Source of the DNA: Amia ocellicauda
Lineage: Eukaryota > Chordata > Actinopteri > Amiiformes > Amiidae
NCBI RefSeq assembly: GCF_036373705.1
Contig: NC_089850.1
Location: 64,151,602-64,215,601 of the forward strand
Length of the DNA: 64,000 nucleotides
Direction of reading: 5' to 3'
A program made the translations under genes and the position numbers. Positions 39,155-48,092 of the stretch are shown here, piece by piece (the first letter of the stretch is position 1; every line of letters begins with the position of its first letter). The notes below the pieces were generated by a model that worked only from the letters and a program-made list of their open reading frames with translations, was not told the origin of the DNA and did no database searches.

Positions 39155-40007
39155 AGTTTTCAGTATCAGGACAATTTCTTTCTGAATCTGCTGGTGGAGT
39201 ACCTCCCCTCCATTGTTATAACGGCCGCCAACTTTGTGGTCCCCACCCTCTGTGACATCATTGCTCGGCTGGAGGGACACGGCCCCACCACCCAGATCAT
39301 TCTGTCACTCTTGCGGTGAGAGAGAGAGAGTTGTACAGTCCACTGTCAGGATGGTGGGGATAGTCTCTGAATTGATGAGTTATTTAATAAGCAGCCAGTC
39401 AGTGTGTCGGTGTGTCAGTCAGTGTGTCAGTGAGTCAGTCAGTGTGTCAGTATGAACTCTCTCGCTGTGCTTAATTGTCTCGCCCATCGTCGGCACTGTG
39501 GCCTCAGTTGACATCTTAACAGATGTTGGTGAACATGGAAGGGATGTGTTTGTGTAAATACACAACAGGGAAACCACAGGACCACAGAAAAAGAGTGATG
39601 GATATGGGAGGAGCAGGAGAGACAGATAGAGAGACGGATCATACCAATAAGACATGAATTAATAGAGTAGTTAAAGAGGCTATAGAATGAAATGTGTATA
39701 ACAATGTTACACCTCTCATTACATACTCATATCATTCTCTCTCTCCTCTCTCTCTCTCCCTGTGCAGCTCAGTGTTCCTCAGGCTCGCCAGTCTTGGGGT
39801 GCTGCTGGCGTCTCTGTGGAGTCAGATCACCTGTAAGGGAGGAACTGACACTTCAAACTGCAGAGCTTGTGGATACAACTACAAACAGTACCCTGTACAT
39901 AACAGCGACGCACTGCCTGACACACTGACACACTGACTAACTGATACACCAACTGACTGACTGACACACCCACTGACCGACCGACACTGGCTGACTGGAC
40001 ACTTCAG

Positions 40008-40042
<35 letters not shown>

Positions 40043-42085
40043 GCTGGGAGACCACGGTGGGGCAGGAGATGTATAAACTGGTGATCTTTGACTTCTTGAT
40101 CGTGGTGGCCGTGTTGCTGCTGGTGGAGTTCCCCCGATGGTAACCCCCTCACTGTGTTCTAATTCACAGTGTGTGTCTGTCAGTATGAGTCTGTGTGTGC
40201 TCATCTCAACCCACCCCCCTCTCTCTGAAGGATGGTCGTGGATTACTGCCCCTGCAGTCTGGCCCGCTGGCTGGGCCGTCAGGAGTTCTCTGTGCCGCAG
40301 TGCGTCCTGGGATTGGTGTACGGGCAGATGGTGGTGTGGACCGGGGCGTTCTACTGCCCCCTGCTGCCCCTCATCAACACGGTCAAATTCATCATCTTCT
40401 TCTACTGCAGGAGGGTCAGTCCTGTGTGTGTGTGTCTGAGTGTTTGTGTGTCTGAGTGTGTCTCTGTGTGTGTCAGTGTATTTCAGTGTGTGTCAGTGTA
40501 TTTCAGTGTGTGTCTCTCTGTGTGTCAGTGTATTTCAGTGTGTCTCTCTGTGTGTGTCAGTGTATTTCGTGTCTCTCTGTGTGTGTCAATGTATTTCAGT
40601 GTGTGTCACTCAGCGTGTGTGTGTGTGTGTCAGTGTATTTCAGTGTGTGTCTCTCAGTGTATCCGTGTCTCTGAGTGTGTTTCTCTTGTGTTGTCTCTGA
40701 GTGTTTCTGTGTGTGTGTCTCTCTCTCTCTCTCCAGAGAACTAGTAAAGTGGAAGTTGTTGCTCTGTAGTAGTGTAGTACACTGAACACAAATATATACA
40801 CAACATGCAACAATTAGAGGTGGCTTAATGGTAGAAAAATTTACATTCAGTTCTCTGGCAGCAGCTCTGGTGGACAGTCCTGCAGTCAGCAGCCAATCGC
40901 ACACTCCCGCAAAACCTGAGCCATCCGTGTGTTGTGTGACACAACTGCACATTGTAGAGTGGCGTTTCATTGTCCCAGCACCAGGGACTCCTGTGTAACG
41001 ATCACACAGTTTAATCAGTCACCCGCCAGGCAGATCATCTCGGCAAAAAGAAAAGCTCACTAATAGGGATGTAACAAACGTGTGCACAACATTTGAGAGA
41101 AATAAGGTTTTTTTGCGAATGGAACATTTCTGGGATCAACACTTTACATGTTGCGTTTATATTTGTGTTCATTCACTCTGTCTCTCTCCCTCTGATATTA
41201 ATAACAGTTGTTCTCATTTCCTCCGTGTCAGCTGTTTACACACACACCAGACGGGTCTGTTTGTCTATCTGCCATCGACGTGTGTGTCTGTGTGTAACTA
41301 GTGTATCTCTCTCTTCTCCTCTGTCATCCTCTTGATCTTCTCCACTCCTCCCTTCACCCCTCCACACAGAGTGCCCCCCCGAGCAGTGTCTAGTCAGTCA
41401 GTATCTCTACCCCTCCCCCCTCTCTTTCTGTCCCCCACTCTCTCGGGGCTTCATGGCTCTCATTGATAGTATTGACCCTCTCTCTCTCTCTCAGGTCTCT
41501 CTCTCTCTCTGTCGTCCGGCTCAGCGCACGTTTCGCTCCACCTCGTCATCCTTCTTCTTCCTCCTGGTGCTGCTGCTGGGACTGTGTGTGTCCTGTGTAC
41601 CGCTGGGCTGCAGCCTGGGACTGTGAGTCTGCTCAGCAAAAGCTACAGAGAAGAGACAGCAAGGCATTATGGGGGCTGTTGAAATACAGGTTTCACTGAA
41701 GCACGCAAGCAACTACAGCTGCCAGGGTCCTTTGGGCCAGAGCTCCACAGTACGGCATCATGGGGGCTTGTAGTCTTCCAGTTTCCAGTCTGCAAACAAT
41801 TCTGCAACACAACCACCACAACAACAACAACACCACCACCATCCTGTCAGTCCGTCAGTGTTAATGTGCTGTATCGTCCAGTCGTCTTGAATGTGTATAT
41901 ACATTGTACTAACCCTCTCTCTCCTCTCAGGTTGCAGCCCTCTCAATCCTGTGGTCCGTTCCGCTCTCTGCGCCGGATATGGGATGCTCTGCCTGACTCC
42001 TTCTCCTCCCTCCATCCCACCCTCCGCTCCTTCCTCCTATTCCTCGGAACCCAGGCCTTCGCTGTGCCTCTGTTCCTGCTGAGCA

Positions 42086-42138
<53 letters not shown>

Positions 42139-45100
42139 AATGTGGAAAAAATACTTTGAAAACCTTTATAAAGATGATAAACAAAGTTGATCTGACACAG
42201 GAACAAATTGAAACTAGGGAAAAACTAAAATTACTTGAACAATCACATTAAAAACAATCAAAACACACTTGACCCTCCAATCACCCTACAGGAATGATCT
42301 AGAAAGCTCCAGGCACTTAAACCCGGAAGAGCTGCGGTCCTGACGCATCAGCACTGAGATGCTCAAACACAGCAGCCCACAATTGCAGGAGGCTGTGCTT
42401 ACATTGTTCAACATGGTCCTCAGTACTAGTTACTTCCCTGACATCTGGAACCAGGGGCTGATCACCCCAATCTATAAGAGTGGAGACAAATTCAACCCTA
42501 ACAACTATCAGAGCATCTGTGTGAGCAGCAACCTGGGGAAGGTGTTTTGTAGCATCTTTAACGCCTGGATACTGGCCTTCCTCACCACACAGTGTCAGAG
42601 TAAGAGTCAGATTGGCTTCCTACCAAAACACCGCACTACAGATCATATTTACACCCTACACACCCTCAAGGACAAACACGTCCACAAAGAAAATAATTTA
42701 AGAAAGGCATTCGATTCCATTTGACACGAGGGACTTTATTACAGTCTGAGCCCAACACTGTTCAACATCTACATCAACAAGTTGACCACAGTGTTGGAGC
42801 AGTCTGATGCCCCTGGCCTCACCCTAAATGACACAGAAGTCAAATTCCTGCTCTACGCAGATGACCCAGTCCTGCTGTCGCCCACAGAGTAGGGGCTTCA
42901 GCAAAACCTGGCACTGCTAGAGCAGCACTGTCAGACCTGGGCCCTGGCAGTAAACATGAAGAAGACAATGATCATGATCTTCCAAAAAAAGGCCAGACCT
43001 CAGGGAAACAAATACACATCAATCTAGGCAGCACTGTCCTAGAACACACCTCAGACTACACTTACCTGGGCCTGACTTAGTGCGTCAGGGGGCTTTAATC
43101 TGGCAGTGAAGGCACTCAAAGACAAAGCAAGAAGAGCTTTCTACGCAATCAGAAGAAGATTCTATAACATTAATATTCCAGTCAAAATCTGCCTCAAACT
43201 AACTGACAGTGTGATCCAGCCCATTGCGCTGTACGGTAGTGAAGTATGGGGTCCACTCAGTCAACAGGACTACACTAGGTGGGACAAACACCCAATAGAG
43301 ACCCTGCATGCTGAACTCTATAAACACATACTGCAGGTGCACAGGAACACACCAAACCATGCCTGCTGGGCAGAATTACCCAACTCTCATCAACATCAAG
43401 AAAAGAGCCCCTCCTGACTGGATCTCACTGTGGTCACTGAGAGACAGGAGAGGTGGACACAGAGAGGACCGGCGCTGTGGTCACTGAGAGACAGGAGAGG
43501 TGGACACAGAGAGGAGTGGCGCTGTGGTCACTGAGAGACAGGAGAGGTGGACACAGAGAGGAGTGGCGCTGTGGTCACTGAGAGACAGGAGAGGTGGACA
43601 CAGAGAGGAGTGGCACTGTGGTCACTGAGAGACAGGAGAGGTGGACACAGAGGAGCGGCGCTGTGGTCACTGAGAGACAGGAGAGGTGGACACAGAGAGG
43701 ACAGTGTAGTCACTGAGAGACAGGAGAGGTGGACACAGAGAGGAGTGGCGCTGTGGTCACTGAGAGACAGGAGAGGTGGACACAGAGAGGAGCGGCACTG
43801 TGGTCACTGAGAGACAGGAGAGGTGGACACAGAGGAGCGGCACTGTGGTCACTGAGAGACAGGAGAGGTGGACACAGACGCACTTTCTCGTGCACTGCAA
43901 TAAATACACACCAATAAGGGAGACTTTTACACAACAAATCACCAATTCTGTCCCCTTTACCCCTAACAGACAGAGAGATAAGCTGGGTCCAGTCCTGGGA
44001 GACTGCAAAATATGTAGCAACATGTCACAGGGGCCACAGTGATCGCTCCGCTCAGCGCTGCGCCATATGGGTGCATGTGTGCATATAGGTATATTATCTG
44101 ATGTATTTTCTTTTATTTGTATACGTATTAGGGCTGTCAGTCGATTAAAATATTTGATTGGTTAATCAATGGGCATTAGCTGATTACTCGGGCACTTGTT
44201 AAAATAGGTGTACTGGTCTTTAAGTGGCTGTGATACACAGTAATACTTTAATAAACACCAGGCATTGATATAACAGTAATGTATATTTAAACACGTTGTA
44301 GATGTTGAGCGAGTGGGGGGGTTCTTCTCACAAATGATTCTGTGAACTCCTCACTGCCCTTGTGAGAAAAGCATCGCTTGCAAATTAAACAGAAAACCTT
44401 TACTTTGTCTTCAGTGTTTGTGTACGAATCCAGTTTGAACCCACAGCTCGACTGTAGTTTTTAGCGTCTGTAACCGTGCAGTTTGTGCCGATCCCGCACA
44501 ACAGCCTGCTTTATAACTGAACCGTATAATCGCCAGTCATTGTAATAAAAACAAAATCTGCTCGATTAAATAGAGAAAAAGTGTATCGTTGATTAATCAG
44601 TCCAATTAATAAATTAATCGAAGCAGCCCTAATATTTATATAATATACACTCACCTAAAAGATTATTAGGAACACCTGTTCAATTTCTCACTAATGCAAT
44701 TATCTAACCAACCAATCACATGGCAGTTGCTTCAATGCATTTAGGGGTGTGGTCCTGGTCAAGACAATCTCCTGAACTCCAAACTGAATGTCTGAATGGG
44801 AAAGAAAGGTGATTTAAGCAATTTTGAGCGTGGCATGGTTGTTGGTGCCAGACGGGCCGGTCTGAGTATTTCACAATCTGCTCAGTTACTGGGATTTTCA
44901 CGCACAACCATTTCTAGGGTTTACAAAGAATAGTGTGAAAAGGGAAAAACATCCAGTATGCGGCAGTCCTGTGGGCGAAAATGCCTTGTTGATGCTAGAG
45001 GTCAGAGGAGAATGGGCCGACTGATTCAAGCTGATAGAAGAGCAACTTTGACTGAAATAAGCACTCGTTACAACCGAGGTATGCAGCAAAGCATTTGTGA

Positions 45101-46363
45101 AGCCACAACACGTACAACCTTGAGGCGGATGGGCTACAACAGCAGAAGACCCCACCGGGTACCACTCATCTCCACTACAAATAGGAAAAAGAGGCTACAA
45201 TTTGCACAAGCTCACCAAAATTGGATAGTTGAAGACTGGAAAAATGTTGCCTGGTCTGATGAGTCTCGATTTCTGTTGAGACATTCAGATGGTAGTCAGA
45301 ATTTGGCGTAAACAGAATGAGAACATGGATCCATCATGCCTTGTTACCACTGTGCAGGCTGGTGGTGGTGGTGTAATGGTGTGGGGGATGTGTTCTTGGC
45401 ACACTTTAGGCCCCTTAGTGCCAATTGGGCATCGTTTAAATGCCACAGCCTACCTGAGCATTGTTTCTGACCATGTCCATCCCTTTATGACCACCATGTA
45501 CCCATCCTCTGATGGCTACTTCCAGCAGGATAATGCACCATGTCACAAAGGTCGAATCATTTCAAATTGGTTTCTTGAACATGACAATGAGTTCACTGTA
45601 CTAAACTGGCCCCCACAGTCACCAGATCTCAACCCAATAGAGCATCTTTGGGATGTGGTGGAACGGGAGCTTCGTGCCCTGGATGTGCATCCCACAAATC
45701 TCCATCAACTGCAAGATGCTATCCTATCAATATGGGCCAACATTTCTAAAGAATGCTTTCAGCACCTTGTTGAATCAATGCCACGTAGAATTAAGGCAGT
45801 TCTGAAGGCGAAAGGGGGTCAAACACAGTATTAGTATGGTGTTCCTAATAATCCTTTAGGTGAGTGTATATATATATATATATATAATATATATATATAG
45901 TGTAAAACTGCTTTGGCAACACAATATGTATGTCATTCCAATAAAGCAAACTTGAATCGAATTGAACTGAAAGAGAGGGAGAGATGATATGTGTTGCAGT
46001 TTCATTTGGTCAGTATTCTCTGACCTTCCCTCTCTCCCTCCCTCTCCCTCAGTGTGGCGCTGTGCTCTACCGTGGCCGTGGCGTTGGCCTACAGTCGCAG
46101 CGTCTCTCTCCTGCGCACACAGCTCAAACTGGTGAGTCCCTCCCTCCCTCTTTCCATCCCCCTCCTCCCTCTCTCTCGCTCTCTCTCTCTCTCTCTCACT
46201 CACACCATCTCTGTCTGTCCGTCTGCCTCAGGAGGGGCGGGACAAGCTGTTCTTGGTTAAACAGATAGCGGAACTCTCCTCAGCCAATCAGAAGAGCGCG
46301 GCACCCCGGGGTCCTTCAGGCATCGCTCTGGACAACTGGGACAGCAGTGGACCCCTGGAATAG
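21919..46363 (+). CDS. tmc4: Transmembrane channel-like protein 4
   Basis: Sixteen coding exons: 21919-21982, 23851-24025, 24189-24340, 24840-24998, 30765-30844, 32520-32668, 33078-33225, 34055-34213, 39155-39315, 39768-39894, 40042-40139, 40231-40414, 41495-41622, 41931-42086, 46053-46131, 46232-46363 (TAG). All GT-AG and in phase: 2151 nt, 716 aa (human TMC4 712). The N-terminus is polar and basic. Hydrophobic segments appear in exons 4, 6, 8, 9-15, including [20 protein letters not shown] and [20 protein letters not shown]. The TMC-family signature [13 protein letters not shown] starts exon 11 (residue 459), right after [26 protein letters not shown] and [14 protein letters not shown] near the end match TMC4 specifically, as do the tfpt and leng1 neighbours. 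Mammalian TMC4 is reported as an anion channel linked to salt taste. The first exon is the least certain: its phase (one extra base) fits exon 2, giving ...ETKVPQWDS. Introns carry many insertions, yet every exon is intact. Confidence 0.93.
21998..22050 (+). other. Duplicated tmc4 exon 2 acceptor (decoy splice site)
   Basis: CATAGTACAGTTTAACT, (TC)n, CAG, then TACCCCAGTGGGACT (22034-22048) copies the real acceptor and first 15 bases of exon 2 (about 23812-23865: TATAGTACAGTATAACT, (TC)n, CAG, TACCCCAGTGGGACT). Splicing here would add about 18 residues and then stop at TGA (22085-22087). Confidence 0.75.
22295..22345. repeat. Fragment of a common fish interspersed repeat
   Basis: CATTTTCTTAGCAGAAGCAC, TGACCAAGAGCGACTTACAG resembles the TTAGCAGACGC...GGGCGACTTACA motif dispersed in many fish genomes. 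Too short to assign to a family. Confidence 0.4.
22700..23540 (+). other. CpG-containing segment and exon-like open frame inside tmc4 intron 1 (unexplained)
   Basis: 22700-22870 is GC-rich with four TCACTGG heptamers (22736-22763) and a donor-like CCCGGGGTGAGTCG (about 22829-22842). At 23281 a good acceptor (CCTGTTCCACAG) opens a 230-base frame, read GAT GTG CTT AAA... if joined to a phase-1 exon, ending at AAT|GTAATA (donor after 23510). It encodes about 77 residues including [17 protein letters not shown] and [16 protein letters not shown] do not recognise it. It exits in phase 0 and would frameshift tmc4 exon 2, so it is not a simple cassette exon. It may be a separate transcript, a relic exon or chance. 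Confidence 0.3.
24362..24775. repeat. TG/TCTC tandem array in tmc4 intron 3
   Basis: TCTCTATGTGTGTGTCTGTG-type units filling most of the intron between exons 3 and 4. Confidence 0.9.
25013..25540. repeat. ACAGTACAGACACACACA tandem array in tmc4 intron 4
   Basis: Begins about 14 bases after the exon 4 donor. Same vocabulary as 20.44-21.63 kb. Confidence 0.9.
25690..25830 (-). mobile_element. LINE 3' tail fragment in tmc4 intron 4
   Basis: TCAATTCAAATTCAAATGCA, TTTATAGGCATGACAAGATT and GTTGCCAAAGCATTTACAG match the LINE tail family at 12.98 and 46.45 kb. Minus-oriented. Confidence 0.65.
25835..27080 (+). other. GC-rich promoter-like segment in tmc4 intron 4, unclassified (possible retroelement 5' region)
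   Basis: Unlike its surroundings this 1.25 kb is GC-rich and non-repetitive. It has a TATA-like TATATAA (about 25978-25984) followed directly by GTGACGTC, and then a pyrimidine-rich stretch resembling an initiator region. Downstream, a frame open from 26418 to the flanking minisatellite encodes a proline- and arginine-rich product with no motif I recognise; another frame starts at 26657. It could be the leader and start of an LTR or DIRS-type element whose pol is missing, or an internal promoter. No terminal repeats or target duplication were identified. Confidence 0.3.
27090..27307. repeat. Minisatellite (GTGAGGAGACATGGCTGTGT), left part
   Basis: Same unit as 28613-30670. The array is split by the CR1 insertion at 27308-28612. 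Confidence 0.9.
27308..28612 (-). mobile_element. CR1-type LINE, 5'-truncated and internally deleted
   Basis: Minus-strand ORF2 pieces: [20 protein letters not shown]; then, after a deletion, [16 protein letters not shown] and [16 protein letters not shown] (RT blocks); then, after another gap, [20 protein letters not shown] and [11 protein letters not shown] (RT active-site block, aspartates retained); then the C-terminal [19 protein letters not shown] and [19 protein letters not shown]. The 3' tail CTTATGTTCTTATGT lies at the left edge. It is inserted in the GTGAGGAGACATGG minisatellite, with ACAT on both sides as a probable target duplication. It is dead because of the deletions. Confidence 0.93.
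28613..30670. repeat. Minisatellite (GTGAGGAGACATGGCTGTGT + TGGTGGTGNTG), main part
   Basis: About 2 kb of units of roughly 24-36 bp, all multiples of three with variable GGTGGTGTTG spacers, in tmc4 intron 4. Because the length variation is in triplets, minus-strand frames of 715-785 codons (His/Ser/Pro/Thr-rich) stay open. They have no other support as genes. Confidence 0.95.
30865..32490. repeat. Minisatellite, 27-35-bp CAGTCAGTGTTAATGTGCTG unit, tmc4 intron 5
   Basis: About 55 units with one to four CAGT tetramers plus GTTAATGTGCTGTAGTGTC, filling the intron from 20 bases after the exon 5 donor to about 30 bases before the exon 6 acceptor. Same unit as 12.09-12.96 kb. Confidence 0.96.
32700..33060. 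other. tmc4 intron 6 sequence with degenerate AATCAATAC repeats
   Basis: Many near-copies of GAATCAATAC/GTAATCAATA between 32740 and 32915, then unique sequence and a (TC)n tract before exon 7. Confidence 0.6.
33245..33345. repeat. Two units of a 47-bp minisatellite, inverted relative to 43.4 kb
   Basis: CCTCTCTGTGTCCACCTCTC and CTGTCTCTCAGTGACCACA are the reverse complement of the 43430-43880 unit, including the variant ending AGCGCCGGTCC. Confidence 0.8.
33345..34020. other. tmc4 intron 7, no gene; possible old DNA-transposon remnant
   Basis: Contains TTTAACACTAAAATCGCCGA and ACTAAAAGCACCAAAACTGG, AAATGGACC, reminiscent of fish piggyBac-type repeats. Otherwise nothing recognised. Confidence 0.3.
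34214..35120. repeat. TGTG/CTGTACTG tandem array, tmc4 intron 8
   Basis: (TG)n with CTGTACTG interruptions, beginning at the exon 8 donor. It contains an internal duplication of about 250 bases (around 34.38-34.58 and 34.61-34.79 kb). Long frames on both strands are artefacts. Confidence 0.95.
35321..36013 (+). pseudogene. CR1 ORF2 endonuclease-domain fragment
   Basis: About 230 codons of the APE-like endonuclease and linker of CR1 ORF2, open up to the DD36E insertion. Reading across the empty site (...KYIE, Y, VELQRD...) restores the frame into the RT part, showing that the insertion broke a continuous ORF. Confidence 0.85.
36016..37228 (+). mobile_element. Tc1/mariner DD36E transposon, copy 3, 1213 bp, defective
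   Basis: Flanked by TA (36014-36015 and 37229-37230). ITR CACTCGCCTAAAGGATTATT (one mismatch). It is inserted in CR1 ORF2. Its length equals 1221 minus a 2-base and a 6-base deletion. Confidence 0.95.
36164..37196 (+). pseudogene. DD36E transposase pseudogene, copy 3
   Basis: Codon 46 (Trp in copies 1 and 2) is TAG (36299-36301). A 2-base deletion at about 36663 shifts the frame near residue 167. A 6-base in-frame deletion at about 36970 removes Asn-Trp before PPQSPDLNP, shortening the D-E spacing to 34. Amino-acid changes T90S, T144I and F200C are shared with copy 4. Confidence 0.95.
37226..38505 (+). pseudogene. CR1 ORF2 reverse-transcriptase and C-terminal fragment
   Basis: Frame 37226-37864 holds the RT N-terminal blocks. 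A stop and frameshift follow around 37860-38017. Frame 38017-38505 holds the palm motif (FANDT) and thumb region ([20 protein letters not shown]), then a stop at 38503. Not functional. Confidence 0.85.
39108..39154. repeat. (TC)n acceptor tract before tmc4 exon 9
   Basis: A (TC)20 run ending in CAG. The microsatellite serves as the polypyrimidine tract. Confidence 0.85.
40415..40735. repeat. GTGTGTCAGTGTATTTCAGT tandem array, tmc4 intron 12
   Basis: GTGTCTCTCTGTGTGTCAGT and GTATTTCAGTGTGTGT units starting at the exon 12 donor. Confidence 0.85.
40780..41178 (-). mobile_element. Tc1-like MITE with transposase N-terminal remnant, tmc4 intron 12
   Basis: Ends CACTGAACACAAATATATAC and the inverse of ACATGTTGCGTTTATATTTG with GTGTTCATT, the terminal type of a very common fish Tc1 family. 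A minus-strand remnant reads [30 protein letters not shown], the first helix-turn-helix of a Tc1 transposase with stops nearby. A TA dinucleotide precedes the left end (40778-40779). Confidence 0.8.
41749..41780 (-). promoter_or_regulatory. SBS-like motif ACTACAAGCCCCCATGATGC
   Basis: Minus-strand ACTACAAGCCCCCATGATGC in tmc4 intron 13 resembles a ZNF143 site. A partial second copy (GGCATTATGGGGGCTG) lies at 41663, and related sequences at 39055 and 61972. It may be a repeat-borne site rather than a promoter. Confidence 0.35.
42090..42135. repeat. (GA)n microsatellite after tmc4 exon 14
   Basis: (GA)22 run starting 3 bases after the donor. Confidence 0.9.
42140..44120 (+). mobile_element. 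Second LINE family, ORF2 fragment (RT to C-terminus), degenerate
   Basis: Plus-strand pieces: [86 protein letters not shown] and [12 protein letters not shown] (RT palm YADD); then [20 protein letters not shown] and [21 protein letters not shown] 47-bp minisatellite (43430-43880) has replaced part of the C-terminal region, after which [16 protein letters not shown] resumes. Its 3' tail appears at 45898-45970 beyond two later insertions. Frameshifts and stops make it dead. Clade not assigned. Confidence 0.88.
43430..43880. repeat. 47-bp minisatellite inside the LINE fragment
   Basis: About ten units of GTGGTCACTGAGAGACAGGA, GAGGTGGACACAGAGAGGAG, TGGCGCT. Flanked by LINE coding sequence on both sides, so it expanded after insertion. 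An inverted two-unit copy lies at 33245-33345. Confidence 0.93.
44129..44631. mobile_element. hAT-like MITE
   Basis: Ends TAGGGCTGTCAGTCGATTAA and the inverse (TTAATCGAAGCAGCCCTA). Flanks ATACGTAT (44121-44128) and ATATTTAT (44632-44639) match at 6 of 8 positions, consistent with an 8-bp hAT target duplication. Non-coding interior. Confidence 0.75.
44648..45866 (+). mobile_element. Tc1/mariner DD36E transposon, copy 4, 1219 bp, defective
   Basis: Flanked by TA (44646-44647 and 45867-45868). ITR CACTCACCTAAAAGATTATT (one mismatch). Length is 1221 minus the same 2-base deletion as copy 3. Inserted a few bases from the hAT-like MITE, within the LINE in tmc4 intron 14. Confidence 0.95.
44796..45834 (+). 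pseudogene. DD36E transposase pseudogene, copy 4
   Basis: TAG at codon 46 (44931-44933) and the 2-base deletion near 45295 are both identical to copy 3, as are T90S, T144I and F200C. It lacks the 6-base deletion of copy 3. D155, D246 and E283 codons are still present but no single frame links them. Confidence 0.95.
45898..45970 (+). mobile_element. LINE 3' tail, separated from its body by hAT and DD36E insertions
   Basis: TTTGGCAACACAATATGTAT, GTCATTCCAATAAAGCAAAC, TTGAATCGAATTGAACTGA is the plus-oriented form of the LINE tail seen inverted at 46443. It probably belongs to the LINE body at 42140-44120. Confidence 0.65.
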
Positions 46364-46425
46364 TTAATACCAGGAACTGGTCTCTGTACGCCCTGCACTG
46401 ATACTGTGTGTTTTAACTGTCACAG

Positions 46426-46431
46426 ATTAAA
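46426..46431 (+). promoter_or_regulatory. Polyadenylation signal ATTAAA of tmc4
   Basis: ATTAAA 63 bases after the tmc4 stop codon, immediately followed by (TC)n and then an antisense LINE. Confidence 0.65.
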
Positions 46432-48092
46432 TCTCTCTCTCTCTCAAATTCAAATGTGCTTTATTGGCATGATCTATCACAATATTGCCAAAGCAGATAC
46501 AAATGTTCTATCAAACAAAACAAAACATAACAATACAAGATTCAGTGGAACAAATATCGTACACATTGAAATAAAATAAAGTAGAATATAAACCATATTT
46601 GTTGTTTGTATCAAAATTTGTGTCATGACAACACAAAAATCATTGTTTTTATTATGTTTTGCAAATGGAGTCCCACAGGCTGGTGTCACACACTGTCTCG
46701 CAGGCTGTGGCAGGTGGACACATTGCGCTGCTAAGATGGCAGTGCGCTCCTCCTCTCCCAGCAGGACGGGGAGTTTGCAGCAATCAGGGATCATGCTGAA
46801 CTCAGGGATTTGCATTTTGAATATTTTAAAGTATGTCTCCCTGATTTTTGTGTATTTAGGGCAGGACAGCAGGAAATGCGCCTCTGTTTCGACTTCCCCT
46901 AGGTCACAGTGGCTGCACAGCCGCTCTTCTCTGGCCACCCAGAATTTTCTGTAGCGGCCTTTTTCAATGTCGAGGCTGTGGAGACTGAGCCTGTATTTAG
47001 TTAGATTTTGTCTCTCTTTTATATTTTGGATTTTTAAGTATTCAGCCAATTTAATGTTTCTATTCAGGGCCCGGTAGCATTTGTTTTGTAATTCTAATTC
47101 GTGTCTCCATTCTTTTGTGTATTTGCTTTTCAGATACTTGTCAATTTTCCCAATTGTTGTTGTTTTGGTCATTGTGTGTTCGGGCTCTGTGTGACCGGGC
47201 TCTGTGAGCCTCAGAGCCAGCCGGCCAAGGGGGTCCTTGTCTGGAGAGAGGTGGTTGCTCAGTAGGGCCTTGTATTGGTAGGACTGGGTCTCTGCTGTGT
47301 TTAGGTGCAGCCAGAACTTGGTTGCTCTTTCTTGTATGGCTATGTGCAGAGGGAAGAGTCCTAATTCGGCTCTGCAGGCGATGCTGGGGGCGTTTCTGTG
47401 TACACGGGCTGCTGTGCTTCAGCATCTCAGGGCTGATGCTGTCGGGGCCGCAGGCTTTCCTGGGTTTGAGGATTTTTAGTTGATATTTTAGTTCCTGTAT
47501 TGTAATTGGGTTATCTAAGGGATTTTGATTATTCTTAATGATTTCTTCCAATTTATTTAGGTTTTTTAATATTTTAACCTGTTCTGGGTTTGGATTGTTT
47601 TCAACATTTTGGTAAAGTTTTTCAAAGTGTGTTGTCCAGATTTCTCCATTTTGAATTGGTATTTCATTTTTTGTTTTTGGGGTATTTATTTTTTTGTATA
47701 GTTCCCAGAAAGAGTTTTAGTCAATAGCCTCTTCGATCTCTGTCAGTTTTCTGCCCATATAGTGGTCTTTTTTCTTCCTGAGGAGTTGCTTGTAGTGCCG
47801 CAGGGCCTGGCAGTAGCTGAGGCGAGCCTCCTGGTTGTCGGGCTCTCTGTGTTTAGTGTTGGAGAGATGTCTCAGGTGTTTCCTAGAAGTTTCACACTCC
47901 TGGTCAAACCACTGTTCTTTTTTCTTTTAGACGATTTTATATTTTGGTTTTTAATTGTTTTAATGTTTGATTTTAAAGCCAGTCTTTCAAATATTTCTTT
48001 CAATGTTTTGGTGGCTGAGTTTATTCCGTTTTGGTTTTTTTGATAGTGTGAGGATTGATATCTGTCTAACATGTTTTCAATCTCATTACTAT

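Noticed and set aside
43547-44042. Arg/Gly/Thr-rich frames of 60-90 codons on both strands
   Set aside because: 47-bp minisatellite inside a dead LINE.
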